From contig JADJRE010000004.1 in the NCBI GenBank assembly GCA_016712375.1, positions 124,001 to 188,000 of the forward strand: DNA of 64,000 nucleotides, written 5' to 3'. The notes beneath the pieces were generated by a model. The model was not told the origin of the DNA, did no database searches, and saw nothing but the letters and a program-made list of their open reading frames with translations. Source of the DNA: Rhodospirillales bacterium. GTDB taxonomy: Bacteria; Pseudomonadota; Alphaproteobacteria; Rhodospirillales; Defluviicoccaceae. The stretch's first letter is position 1. Each line of letters opens with the position of its first letter. The position numbers were made by a program, and so were the translations under genes. This document shows, in pieces, positions 9,720 to 19,852 of this stretch.

Positions 9720-9756
9720 TGCGAAAAGGTGATTACGAGCAATGATGCGAAAAGGT
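9715..9756 (+). repeat. 16-bp direct repeat spanning a stop and a start codon
   Basis: An identical 16-base sequence occurs at 9715-9730 and 9741-9756. The first copy contains the stop of the 52-aa gene, the second contains the start of the cold-shock gene. The first copy also opens an 8-codon ORF (MRKGDYEQ) that closes across the true start. Confidence 0.8.
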
Positions 9757-10389
9757 AAGGGGTTTCGGGAACCACGACGTCGCGGCTTCGACGACGACGA
9801 GCCGTTCTCCCGCGAGACGCGCGGCATGCGGCCACCCGGCCGGCCATTCGGTGATCTCCCGCGTGATACCTCACCGGTAGAAGGACCGACCTCCGAGGCG
9901 ACGGTGAAGTGGTTCAATCCGGAGAAGGGCTTCGGATTTGCCGAACTGGCTGACGGATCCGGCGATGCCTTCATCCACGTGGCGGCAGTTCAAGCAGCGG
10001 GATTGGAAACGATCCAGCCAGGCGCCAAGCTGAAGGTAATGGTCGGTCAGGGTGCCAAAGGTCCGCAGATCACGCGGCTGCTGGAAGTCGACGATAGCGG
10101 CGTCGCTCCGGCTCCGGCGCGCCGGCCGGCGCATGGTGCTGCTGGACCGTCCCGTCGCACCGTCGACCCCTCGACAGCTGTCGACATGGTCGGAACTGTG
10201 AAATGGTTCAACACCGAAAAGGGATTCGGCTTCATCGCCTGCGATGATGGCGGCAAGGATGTTTTTCTGCACATCTCCGTGCTGGAGAGATCGGGCCTCG
10301 CCAATCTCGCCGAGGGACAGCGTGTCTCGATGGGCGTCGTTGATACGCCGAAAGGACGCGAGGCGGTTACTGTCGCCTCGGCAGGATAA
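9742..10389 (+). CDS. Double cold-shock-domain protein
   Basis: The 215-residue product carries two CspA-type OB folds joined by a linker of about 45 residues. Domain 1 (about 52-115) has TVKWFNPEKGFGFAEL and DAFIHVAAV. Domain 2 (about 150-213) has GTVKWFNTEKGFGFIA and DVFLHISVLERSGL. Both keep the RNP1-like KGFGF and RNP2-like FIH/FLH nucleic-acid-binding motifs. The first 45 residues are basic and disordered. Tandem CSD proteins of this form are typical of alphaproteobacteria, where they bind RNA and single-stranded DNA and act as RNA chaperones. The start is the ATG in the second copy of the direct repeat. Confidence 0.93.
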   Translation: MMRKGKGFREPRRRGFDDDEPFSRETRGMRPPGRPFGDLPRDTSPVEGPTSEATVKWFNPEKGFGFAELADGSGDAFIHVAAVQAAGLETIQPGAKLKVMVGQGAKGPQITRLLEVDDSGVAPAPARRPAHGAAGPSRRTVDPSTAVDMVGTVKWFNTEKGFGFIACDDGGKDVFLHISVLERSGLANLAEGQRVSMGVVDTPKGREAVTVASAG

Positions 10390-10527
10390 CCGCTGACCCC
10401 AAAGCCGCTTAATCGGCAAGAGGGCTCCGCTGCGGCAATTCGCTCGACGGCGGCGTTTGTGGTTGTGCGCAAACGCCGTCGATCGGCAGCCGCGGGCGCG
10501 GATCGCGAGACCACAAGGAGAAGGGAC

Positions 10528-10776
10528 ATGGCGCGTAGAAAGCCCGATTCGGGCGCCCGCCGGAAGTCGGCGGACACAGCTTTCGTGCTGTTTGACGTGA
10601 TCTACGAAGACGGCTCACGAAGCTCGAACCGCAAGATTGCTCGCGAGGAAGTGGAAGGCCTTGATGGCGATGCGCCGGCTCGTTGGCTGATTGAGGCGCA
10701 GGATCGCAAGATCGCCGAGCTGTCGGGCAGGCCGCGCGGGCCGATCAAGACGATCGTGCGCTCGCCCAACCAGTAG
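10528..10776 (+). CDS. Conserved-looking small protein, unknown function
   Basis: An 82-residue protein starting at an ATG preceded by AAGGAG and a 7-base spacer. The N-terminus is basic (MARRKPDSGARRKS). It is followed by a compact region with a possible beta hairpin (AFVLFDVIYEDGSRSSNRKI) and a helix (APARWLIEAQDRKIAELSG). I do not recognise the family. It lies downstream of the cold-shock gene, with its own ribosome-binding site and a 138-base gap. Confidence 0.55.
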   Translation: MARRKPDSGARRKSADTAFVLFDVIYEDGSRSSNRKIAREEVEGLDGDAPARWLIEAQDRKIAELSGRPRGPIKTIVRSPNQ

Positions 10777-10921
10777 GACAGCAGTAGTGCCGTCAACACC
10801 CAGAACCTTGAGCGGCTCTTGGCTGCGCTTGAGGCAGCGTCGTTCCGAACAGCTACGACGAGCGAACTAACCTTCCAGCATCTTCCTTCTGACAGCGCGG
10901 CGGCGGTTGAACCGGTGCGGC

Positions 10922-12403
10922 TCAGCCGGCATCTTCCACGACAAAGGCGTGATAATGCCACGCCGGCACGTCGAGGTAGAGGCCAGGGCTTAGAAGAGAA
11001 TCTCCGGCGCGCTCGTACACGGTACCGCTCAGCACATCGCGCAGCCGAACGCGCTTATCCGCCAGTTCGCGAAACGGCAGGCGCACGAAGCACTGGCCTT
11101 CGGAGCCGGCATAGTTGACTGCGGCAACTAATCGGCAGTCCTCGCCGCGCCAGGCACACGCGATAAATCCGTCCCACGAGTTGTTGCCGTTCCAGGCGGC
11201 TTGCGGCTCCAGCCGCGCCCAGGCGCCGTCGTGCAGCAATGGCATTCGTAGTACCGCCAGCAGCCGTTCGTAGAAGGCTTGCAGTTGCTCATCAACCGGC
11301 TCGTCCGGCCAGCGAATCAGGTGTGTTGGCAAGTGCGCGCGGCGCCCTTGCATCTGACCTTGCTGGATAAAACGAAGACCTGGAACCAGCGCCGCCACCA
11401 CCGTCGCCGCTTCGTGCATCGGGCGCGGAAACACCGCTGCGGCACGCGGCTCGTCGTGATTTTCCAGGAAACGTGCGAGCCGGCCCTGAAAGTCTAGCCC
11501 GGCCACCAGATGCTCGCGGACGCCGCGGGCGTCACCGCCGCGCAGCCGGTCGTAGAGGCGTTTATCGTAGGTATAGTCGAAGCCTTGCTGCTGCAGCGTC
11601 CACTCCATGTCCCAGTAGACTTCGGCCATCAGCCGAAACCCTGGATGTTCCGCACGGACGGCGGCGATCGCATCCGGCCAGAATGCCGGCGCGTCGATAT
11701 GCCAGGTGCGGTGGAACACGTCCGGCACCACCAGCATCGCCATGTCGCAGCGTACGCCGTCGCAACGCTCGGCGATCCGCACCAGCTCGGCTCGCATCGC
11801 TGCCTGCAGGTCTTGACTGCCATAGTTGAGCTGCAGCGTATCTGGCCAGCCGGGAAAGTACGGATCACGGCCATAGGCGAACACTGCCGAGCCCTCCGGT
11901 CCCACGATCCGGCACCAATTGTGCGGCTCGCGCGCCAGTCCTTCTTCGTCGCCGCGAACAAACCAGTCGGGATGCTCGACGATCCACGGGTGATCGGGAG
12001 CGACGTGGTTGGGCACAAAGTCCAGCATCAGCCGCAGCCCATGCTCGGCAAGCCGCTCCCTTAGCCGGCTCAGCGCCGCGTCGCCGCCGAGCGCCGGCCG
12101 AACGTCATAGCCGGTGATGGCAAAGCACGACCCTGCGATGTCGTCTTCAGTGAGATCAGGCAGTACCTGCCGATACTCTGCGAGCCACTCGGGATTGCTG
12201 CGCGAGACACGGCGCGCGGCCTCGCCGGTGCGCCAGACGCCAAGGAACCACACCCAGTCGAAGCCGTATCCGGCGATACGCACAATCTCCTCATCGGGTA
12301 TATCGTCAAGCGTCGCCGGCCGACCCAGGTCACGCCCGATCGCTGTGAGCCACGCCCTGGTGTTGATTTGGTAAAGCAGTGGGTTCTTGTTCGCCGCTCG
12401 CAC
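10922..12403 (-). CDS. GH13 alpha-glucan-active enzyme
   Basis: This is a 493-residue alpha-amylase-superfamily protein. The (beta/alpha)8 barrel motifs are present: LMLDFVPNHVAPDHPW (region I), CDGVRCDMAML (region II, nucleophile Asp), RLMAEVYWDME (region III, acid/base Glu) and FLENHDEPRAA (region IV, Asp). It has no signal peptide and is probably cytoplasmic. A GTG start at 12403 is chosen because GGGAGG ends 6 bases upstream; a longer ORF to 12730 would run through the divergent cupin gene. Substrate specificity cannot be read from the motifs. Glycogen- or maltodextrin-related work fits the GlgE/TreS genes elsewhere in the window. Confidence 0.82.
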   Translation of the reverse strand: MRAANKNPLLYQINTRAWLTAIGRDLGRPATLDDIPDEEIVRIAGYGFDWVWFLGVWRTGEAARRVSRSNPEWLAEYRQVLPDLTEDDIAGSCFAITGYDVRPALGGDAALSRLRERLAEHGLRLMLDFVPNHVAPDHPWIVEHPDWFVRGDEEGLAREPHNWCRIVGPEGSAVFAYGRDPYFPGWPDTLQLNYGSQDLQAAMRAELVRIAERCDGVRCDMAMLVVPDVFHRTWHIDAPAFWPDAIAAVRAEHPGFRLMAEVYWDMEWTLQQQGFDYTYDKRLYDRLRGGDARGVREHLVAGLDFQGRLARFLENHDEPRAAAVFPRPMHEAATVVAALVPGLRFIQQGQMQGRRAHLPTHLIRWPDEPVDEQLQAFYERLLAVLRMPLLHDGAWARLEPQAAWNGNNSWDGFIACAWRGEDCRLVAAVNYAGSEGQCFVRLPFRELADKRVRLRDVLSGTVYERAGDSLLSPGLYLDVPAWHYHAFVVEDAG

Positions 12404-12587
12404 GATAGACCTCCCTGCTGCGATGCCCAGGCAGCTTGTCCCGCACCAGGTCGGCACGGAATGCCCCCGCCTCGGCTTTACCTGTGTGGCGCAACAGTCA
12501 CGGCGCGGCGAGGGTTTCACCTCGTACAGGCGAAGTGCGTCATCAGGATAGCTGTGTTGTATAAGGCAAAAAGATGAACAGGGAGGA

Positions 12588-13028
12588 ATGATGCGAACGA
12601 GGCGGATACCCGTGGAAGCCGATGCGGTGATCGCTCGCCTCGAACTTGTTCGGCATCCGGAGGGCGGCTGGTATCGCGAAACCTTCCGAGACGCGCCGGC
12701 CGACGGCAGTCGCGGATACCTCGCCCACATCCTCTATCTGTTGAAGTCGGGTGAACGCTCGCGCTGGCACCGCATCGACGCAATCGAAATCTGGCACTAC
12801 TCGCTTGGCGCTCCGCTGGCTCTGCGTATCGCCATGGCCGGTGAGCCGGTCCGGCACCTGATCCTGGGCGGCGATCCGTTGGGAGATGAACTGCCACATG
12901 CGGTGGTACCGGCCGGCGCCTGGCAAAGCGCCCAGTCGCTAGGCGCTTTCACGCTCCTCGGCTGTTCGACCGCACCAGCCTTTAGCTTTGAAGGCTTCGA
13001 GCTGGCGGCGGAGGGCTGGGAACCTTGA
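12588..13028 (+). CDS. DUF985-type cupin protein
   Basis: The 146-residue product begins at an ATG following GGGAGGA. It shows the DUF985 cupin pattern: LVRHPEGGWYRETFR, a central SGERSRWHRIDAIEIWHYS metal-site region and a late GAFTLLGCSTAPAFSFEGFEL. Proteins of this family resemble sugar epimerases or isomerases, but the substrate is unknown. It is divergent from the GH13 gene across 184 bases. Confidence 0.85.
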   Translation: MMRTRRIPVEADAVIARLELVRHPEGGWYRETFRDAPADGSRGYLAHILYLLKSGERSRWHRIDAIEIWHYSLGAPLALRIAMAGEPVRHLILGGDPLGDELPHAVVPAGAWQSAQSLGAFTLLGCSTAPAFSFEGFELAAEGWEP

Positions 13029-13183
13029 GGCGACGAGCCGAGTAGTTCGTAAATTCTTTGCCTAGTGTGAACGACCGGACCAGTCGCGATCGCTCTGGGG
13101 CTGGCAGTGGGTGATCCCGTACCTTGAGCCCCGCCGCATCACCAGGCTGGACCGCAGCTTCGTTTGGCTTATTCCGGTCGCTA

Positions 13184-13436
13184 ATGCGACGGCTTTCATT
13201 TCGCTTGCCTTGTTGCTGAGATCACCGCCGCAGCGCTTCCGGCGCAGGCCGCGCGGGAGACGCTGACCATTGGCCTCGGCCAGATCCGGCCTCGCTGCAT
13301 CTGTCGATAGATGCTGGCTTGCTCCGATGTGCTTAGCCTGCCGCGCCGTTCACCGTCTACGACGCCGACTGGAAGCTCGTCTGCATGCTGGGTGAGACGC
13401 TGCCCAAGCTCTACAACGGCCTCGCGCGGCCGTAGC
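13184..13436 (+). pseudogene. 5' relic of a family-5 solute-binding-protein gene
   Basis: Across several frames this stretch reads MRRLSF, SLALLL, ITAAALPAQAARETLTIGLG, PASLHLSID and APFTVYDADWKLVCM, then LPKLYNGLARP. This matches the first 90 or so residues of the intact binding-protein gene at 48601-50265 (MRRLLVSLAL, ITAAALPARAGRETLTIGIG, PFTVYDANWQLVCM). The similarity extends about 45 bases upstream of the start codon, including the near-identical stretch ending GGCTTATTCCGGTCGCTA. There are several frameshifts and no remainder, so this is a decayed partial duplicate. Confidence 0.8.
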
Positions 13437-13443
13437 CGATCCG

Positions 13444-13899
13444 TCAGCCGCCGTGCGGAGCGTCTATGGACGCAGACAGGTTCGACTTCACAAGTCGCAG
13501 CGTTTCGACGATTTGCACCTGCTGTTCGGGGGTTAGTCCGGAGAGCATCTCAGCGCGGGTCTCCAAGACGATCCGCATCACGTTTTCGATCAGTGGCCTG
13601 GCATCTGCCGTCAGGTAGACGCCCCAGATGCGGCGGTCTTTCGGGATCGGGCGTCGCTCGATCCATCCACGGGCCTGAACGTGGTCGATCAGTCGCCCCG
13701 CAGTGGACTTCTCGATCTCGATTTCATCCGCCAGTTCCGATTGCGACAGGCCATCGCGATTGGCGAGCGCAGCAAGAACGGCCCACTGCGCCCGGGTCAG
13801 CCCGAATGGCTGCAGCCGTCGGTCGATGAGCTTGCGGAGCAGCCGCGCGGCATCGCTGAGCAGAAAGCCAAAGCCCTTATCTTCTTCATGGATAATCAT
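13444..13899 (-). CDS. MarR-family transcriptional regulator
   Basis: A 151-residue regulator with the MarR winged helix-turn-helix: LTRAQWAVLAALANRDGLSQ, SELADEIEIEKSTAGRLIDH (recognition helix), then the wing with ERRPIPKDRRIWGVYLT. N- and C-terminal helices form the usual dimer interface. The ligand and targets are unknown. A perfect 10-base inverted repeat at 13994-14022 in its upstream region is a plausible operator. The divergent downstream unit is pckG. Confidence 0.9.
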   Translation of the reverse strand: MIIHEEDKGFGFLLSDAARLLRKLIDRRLQPFGLTRAQWAVLAALANRDGLSQSELADEIEIEKSTAGRLIDHVQARGWIERRPIPKDRRIWGVYLTADARPLIENVMRIVLETRAEMLSGLTPEQQVQIVETLRLVKSNLSASIDAPHGG

Positions 13900-13993
13900 C
13901 CGCTCTTACTCACCCCTGAGGCCATTACCCCAGTGTTGGGAGCGGCGCCCACCACATTCAAGGCGCCCAGCCAAACTATTCAGCAAGCTGATC

Positions 13994-14022
13994 GTAAGCA
14001 AGCTTACTATCGGCTTGCTTAC
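13994..14022. promoter_or_regulatory. Perfect inverted repeat, probable MarR operator
   Basis: GTAAGCAAGC (13994-14003) and its exact complement GCTTGCTTAC (14013-14022) are separated by 9 bases. The site lies 95 bases upstream of the marR start, between marR and pckG. Dyads of this size suit MarR dimers. A T-rich run follows on the plus strand, so a terminator is formally possible, but there is no intact plus-strand gene before it. Confidence 0.5.
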
Positions 14023-14139
14023 GTCTTTTTCTGCCATATTGCGCAACCTTCTCGGCCAGCAACTGCAATTATTAAAATTATTACTCTAATCTTGCGAAAG
14101 ACTCCCGAAATATAACATGAGTAAAGTGCACGAAACACC

Positions 14140-14168
14140 TTGTCATACCAAAGGTATGCCTCTATCTT
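14140..14168 (+). promoter_or_regulatory. Putative pckG promoter with an internal palindrome
   Basis: TTGTCA (14140-14145) and TATCTT (14163-14168) are 17 bases apart. The spacer holds the palindrome CATACC-AAA-GGTATG (14144-14158), which overlaps the -35 end and is a likely repressor site. The leader to the pckG start is about 130 bases and contains a 7-bp hairpin, CCGCACA-ATC-TGTGCGG (14233-14249). The region 13900-14303 is noticeably AT-richer than its surroundings and has no gene. Confidence 0.5.
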
Positions 14169-14303
14169 TACGGATAACACGTTGCGATGGATCAGCAATA
14201 GAATTGAGAAGCATTCGTGGTTTCCTCCGCACCCGCACAATCTGTGCGGTATCAGGCAGCTGAAACGGGACGAGTGCTTCTAACTGGGAGAGAGGAGAAT
14301 TCG

Positions 14304-16165
<1,862 letters not shown>

Positions 16166-16297
16166 ACCCGGAACAGCAGGACGCCGGCAGGGAGGGCTGC
16201 CAGGGGGGGCGGGACCAGACCGGTTCCGTTCCCCGCGGCTGTGACCGTGGCCAGCCTGCCAACCACCATAAACTCTGATTTGCGGAAGGAGAAATCC

Positions 16298-17254
16298 ATG
16301 GCGCGTACCAAGATCGCCCTGATCGGCGCCGGCAACATCGGCGGCACGCTCGCGCATCTGATCAGCCTGAAGGCACTCGGCGATGTCGTCCTGTTTGACA
16401 TCGTCGAAGGCATCCCCCAGGGGAAGGCGCTCGACATCGCGCAATCGACGCCGGTGGAGGGCGTCTCGGTAGCGTTGAAGGGCAGCGCCGGCTACGCCGA
16501 CATCGCCGACGCCGACGTGGTCATCGTTACCGCCGGCGTGCCGCGCAAACCCGGCATGAGCCGCGACGATCTGATCGGCGTCAATACGAAGGTGATGATT
16601 TCTGCCGGCGAAGCCATCGGCAAATACTGCCCAAATGCCTTCGTCATCGTCGTCACCAACCCGCTGGATGCGATGGTCGGCGTGCTGCAGCAGGTCTCCG
16701 GCCTGCCGACGACGAAGGTTGTCGGCATGGCTGGCGTGCTCGACTCGGCGCGCTTCCGCACGTTCCTGGCGATGGAGTTCAATGTCTCGGTCGAGGACGT
16801 CTCCGCCTTCGTGCTCGGCGGCCACGGCGACACCATGGTGCCGCTGGTCCGCTACTCGACCGTCGCCGGCATCCCGCTGCCCGACCTGGTGAAGATGGGT
16901 TGGACCACCCAGGAGAAGCTCGACAAGATCGTCCAGCGCACCCGGAACGGCGGTGGCGAGATCGTGGCATTGCTGAAGACGGGCTCGGCGTTCTATGCCC
17001 CGGCGGCTTCGGCAATCGCCATGGCCGAGGCTTATCTGAAGGACCAGAAGCGGCTGCTGCCGTGTGCCGCGCACCTCAGCGGCGAGTACGGAGTCGACGG
17101 CATCTATGTCGGTGTGCCGGTAATCATCGGGGCAGGCGGCGTCGAACGGATCGTCGAGATTCAACTGAACGCCGACGAACGCGCGATGTTCGATCACTCG
17201 GTCGCGGCGGTGAAGGAACTGGTCGGCGTCACCAAACAGATGATGGCGGCCTGA
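16298..17254 (+). CDS. mdh: Malate dehydrogenase
   Basis: A 318-residue NAD-dependent malate dehydrogenase of the LDH-like group. It has the Rossmann motif IALIGAGNIGG, the substrate-binding TAGVPRKPGMSRDDL, the NPLDAMV loop and the catalytic-histidine region VLGGHGDTMVPLVRYS. AAGGAG lies 6 bases before the ATG. It follows pckG directly, so oxaloacetate made here can go to PEP or to the TCA cycle. The length and start match the alphaproteobacterial enzyme. Confidence 0.95.
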   Translation: MARTKIALIGAGNIGGTLAHLISLKALGDVVLFDIVEGIPQGKALDIAQSTPVEGVSVALKGSAGYADIADADVVIVTAGVPRKPGMSRDDLIGVNTKVMISAGEAIGKYCPNAFVIVVTNPLDAMVGVLQQVSGLPTTKVVGMAGVLDSARFRTFLAMEFNVSVEDVSAFVLGGHGDTMVPLVRYSTVAGIPLPDLVKMGWTTQEKLDKIVQRTRNGGGEIVALLKTGSAFYAPAASAIAMAEAYLKDQKRLLPCAAHLSGEYGVDGIYVGVPVIIGAGGVERIVEIQLNADERAMFDHSVAAVKELVGVTKQMMAA

Positions 17255-17421
17255 CGCCGAGGCGACCAACGCACCCCGGTTCGTCGCCCAAGGAGCGCTA
17301 CCTGCTACCTGCTGCCTTTGCCTCCGGGGTGCAGGCGGGAGAAGAGCCGACGCAGGTTTCGGTGCGCGGCCGGCGGTGATACGATCGCTGGCCGCAAGGT
17401 AGCGGCGAAAGCAGGGGGACA

Positions 17422-18864
17422 ATGAACATAATCACACCAGACGCTCCGGTCGCTACGCGCGCCGAAGCCGCATCGCGCTGCCGCTGCTGGACTATACGGA
17501 TCGCCGCCAGCGCCCTGCTGATGTGGAGTGCGGGGCTCGGCGTCGGCAGCGCTTCTGCCGACCCGCAGTCGCTGCGTCGAGATATCACGGTGAGGAAGGT
17601 CCTCGACACCGGCGGCACCGGCTCGACATCGATGCGGCTGGCCCGTGATCCGACCGACGGGGCGTTGTATTACCTGCAACGAGGAGGCGGCATATTCCTG
17701 ATCAACCTCGCGAAGGGCAGCAGCAGCCGCGTCTACAGCGCCGCGAACCACGGGCAAAGCAATCTCCAAGGCTTCGCAATAGGTCCCGACGGCACCTTCT
17801 ATCTGGTGAATAACCTGGATGCCGCCGGTACCAAGACGCAGGCGACGATCGTGAAAGGCGTTAAGCAGCCAAATGGCACCCGCCTTTGGACGGTGCTGGC
17901 CCGCAGCGCCCCGTACCCTCGAAGCGCCACCGCTTATGACCATCGCTTCAATGGCATCGTTGCCGATCCCGCCGGTGGCGTCATCTATGTCAACAGCGGC
18001 TCGCGGACCGATCATGGTGAGATTCAGACCGCCGGCGGGCTCTACCCCGGCAAGCGCGAGGTCGGGTTGACCGCCTGCATCCTCCAGCTGCCGACTTCCG
18101 CCACCAACCTCTTCCTGCGCAATAATCGCGAATGGCTACGAAGTCACGGCTATCTGTTCGCTGAAGGCATCCGCAACACCTTCGACTTTGCCTTCGCTCC
18201 GAATGGCGATCTGTTCGGCACCGAGAATGGGCCCGGTCGGGATGACCCGGAAGAGCTCAACTGGCTCCAGCCGGGCCTGCACTACGGCTTTCCCTGGCGC
18301 ATCGGCGGCAACGATAACCCGCAGCAGTATCCGGGGTACCTCCCAGCGAACGACAAGTTGCTTAACCCCTTTTCGGACGCGGTGAAGAAGGGTTACTACC
18401 AGAACGACCCCACCTACCCGCCACGGCCCGCCGTTCCGCTTGTGGAGCCGATCCGCAATCTTGGTCCAGATGCCGACAAGTACCGGGATCCGGCGGACGG
18501 CACGGTGAAGGACGCGAGCGCGCAGGGTGTGGCGTTCAGTTCGTTCACGGCGCACCGCAGCCCGCTCGGCCTGGTCTTCGACCGCGCCGGCGTCCTCGCC
18601 CCGGCGTACCGTGGCGACGGCTTCATGTTGAGCTGGACCAAAGGCTTGGCGAACAGCGATCAAATTGCGGGGCCGTTCTTCGACGCCAGCCAGGATCTGC
18701 TGCATCTCGACCTGACGAAGACCGGCACGACGTATACCGCGCGAGCTGAGAAAATCGTCGTTGGCTTCAACAAGCCGATCGATGCAGAGATCATCGGCAA
18801 CACCATCTACGTGCTGGATTATGGCGGCGTGCAGAGCCTCTGGGCGGTCACCCTGCCGAACTGA
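17422..18864 (+). CDS. Exported PQQ-type glucose/sorbosone dehydrogenase family protein
   Basis: The product is 480 residues with an N-terminal hydrophobic stretch (IAASALLMWSAGLGVGSASA) that looks like a signal peptide after a long basic leader. The body is a six-bladed beta-propeller of the glucose/sorbosone dehydrogenase family, with FAEGIRNTFDFAFAPNGDLF, TENGPGRDDPEELNWLQPG, HYGFPWRIGGND and SPLGLVFDRAGV. Such enzymes oxidise aldoses in the periplasm using PQQ, but no PQQ genes are in this window and some members act on other substrates. AGGGGGAC precedes the ATG. Confidence 0.8.
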   Translation: MNIITPDAPVATRAEAASRCRCWTIRIAASALLMWSAGLGVGSASADPQSLRRDITVRKVLDTGGTGSTSMRLARDPTDGALYYLQRGGGIFLINLAKGSSSRVYSAANHGQSNLQGFAIGPDGTFYLVNNLDAAGTKTQATIVKGVKQPNGTRLWTVLARSAPYPRSATAYDHRFNGIVADPAGGVIYVNSGSRTDHGEIQTAGGLYPGKREVGLTACILQLPTSATNLFLRNNREWLRSHGYLFAEGIRNTFDFAFAPNGDLFGTENGPGRDDPEELNWLQPGLHYGFPWRIGGNDNPQQYPGYLPANDKLLNPFSDAVKKGYYQNDPTYPPRPAVPLVEPIRNLGPDADKYRDPADGTVKDASAQGVAFSSFTAHRSPLGLVFDRAGVLAPAYRGDGFMLSWTKGLANSDQIAGPFFDASQDLLHLDLTKTGTTYTARAEKIVVGFNKPIDAEIIGNTIYVLDYGGVQSLWAVTLPN

Positions 18865-18894
18865 GTGCGGCTGGCGACAGGATTGAACGGCCGC

Positions 18895-18996
18895 TTCGGT
18901 TACCGTCGTTGGCGAGCGGAGCGAAGCAATCCACCGCCGGTAACCGAACCCATCAGTAGATCGCCGCGCCGCTCTGCGGCTCGCGATGACGACGAG
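18895..18996. repeat. REP-like palindromic intergenic repeat
   Basis: Arms TTCGGTTACC (18895-18904) and GGTAACCGAA (18939-18948) are exact complements. Between them is GCGAGCGGAGCGAAGCAATCC, a sequence of the widely seen REP type. The matching half (CTCTGCGGCTCGCGATGACG) follows at about 18972-18991. The block fills the gap between two convergent genes, the usual place for such elements. I see no second copy in the window. Confidence 0.5.
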
Positions 18997-19069
18997 GCGG
19001 AGGCAGGTTGCCAGAACGGCACCCGCCCTGGCGTCGTCAGCAGCGTATGCGTGGACACCCGGCCTGCCC

Positions 19070-19852
19070 TCACGCGTACGCGCTGTCGAGGAACAGGGTG
19101 ATCCGTTCGAAGAAGGCATCCGGCTGCTCGACGTGCGGGTAGTGGCCGGATCCGTCGATCACCGCGAACTCGGCCTGCGGGAAGCGGTCCCACACCGCGC
19201 CGTGGTGGACGCGGCCGATATAGTCCGACGCCGCTCCGGAGACGAACAGCGCCCGGCCGTCGTAGGCGAGATCCTCGGTCGCAGGAAAGTCCAGCAGCGC
19301 CGGCATGTTGGCGGCGATCGCATCGAGATTGAGCCGCCAGGCAAAGCCGCCGGCCGCCCGCTCCTCCAGGTTCTGCAGCAGGAACAGGCGCGTCGCCGCG
19401 TCCGGCACCGCCGCCGCCAGCGCCGCGTCGATATCGCCGCGCTTGATACCGGCACCCACGTCGGCGGTCTGCATCGCCGCGATATAGGCGAGGAACGGCT
19501 CCTCGTAGGCCACTGGGGCAATGTCGACAACGATCAGCGCGTCGAGCACGTCGGGATGGCGGAGCGCCGTGAGCATCGCCGTCTTGCCGCCGACGCTGTG
19601 CCCCAGCACCGTCGCCGGCGCCAATCCCTTCTCGTCGATAAACGCTTCCAGGTCGTCGGCCATCTCCGCGAACGACATCGTGGCCGCCCAGGGCGAGTCG
19701 CCGTGGTTGCGCAGATCGCAGGCGAACACCCGGTACTGCCCGGCCAGCCGCTCCGCCATCGACTGCCAGTTCCGCGCCGAGCCGAACAGCCCGTGCAGGA
19801 TCACCAGCGGCGGCCCGGACCCAAACTCACGGAAGGCGCGGGAGAGGGGCAT
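19070..19852 (-). CDS. Alpha/beta hydrolase, YbfF-like esterase
   Basis: The 260-residue protein has an alpha/beta-hydrolase fold: oxyanion region VILHGLFGSARNW, CDLRNHGDSPW, nucleophile elbow GHSVGG, and a C-terminal catalytic His in DGSGHYPHVEQPDAF. This pattern, including RNHGxS, is that of the YbfF/ABHD11 esterases. No signal peptide is seen, so it is cytoplasmic. The natural substrate is unknown. It is convergent with the sugar dehydrogenase across the REP-like block. Confidence 0.85.
   Translation of the reverse strand: MPLSRAFREFGSGPPLVILHGLFGSARNWQSMAERLAGQYRVFACDLRNHGDSPWAATMSFAEMADDLEAFIDEKGLAPATVLGHSVGGKTAMLTALRHPDVLDALIVVDIAPVAYEEPFLAYIAAMQTADVGAGIKRGDIDAALAAAVPDAATRLFLLQNLEERAAGGFAWRLNLDAIAANMPALLDFPATEDLAYDGRALFVSGAASDYIGRVHHGAVWDRFPQAEFAVIDGSGHYPHVEQPDAFFERITLFLDSAYA

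Noticed and set aside
13994..14030. Rho-independent terminator
   Set aside because: The dyad is followed by T residues on the plus strand, but no intact plus-strand gene ends before it; an operator for the adjacent marR is more likely.
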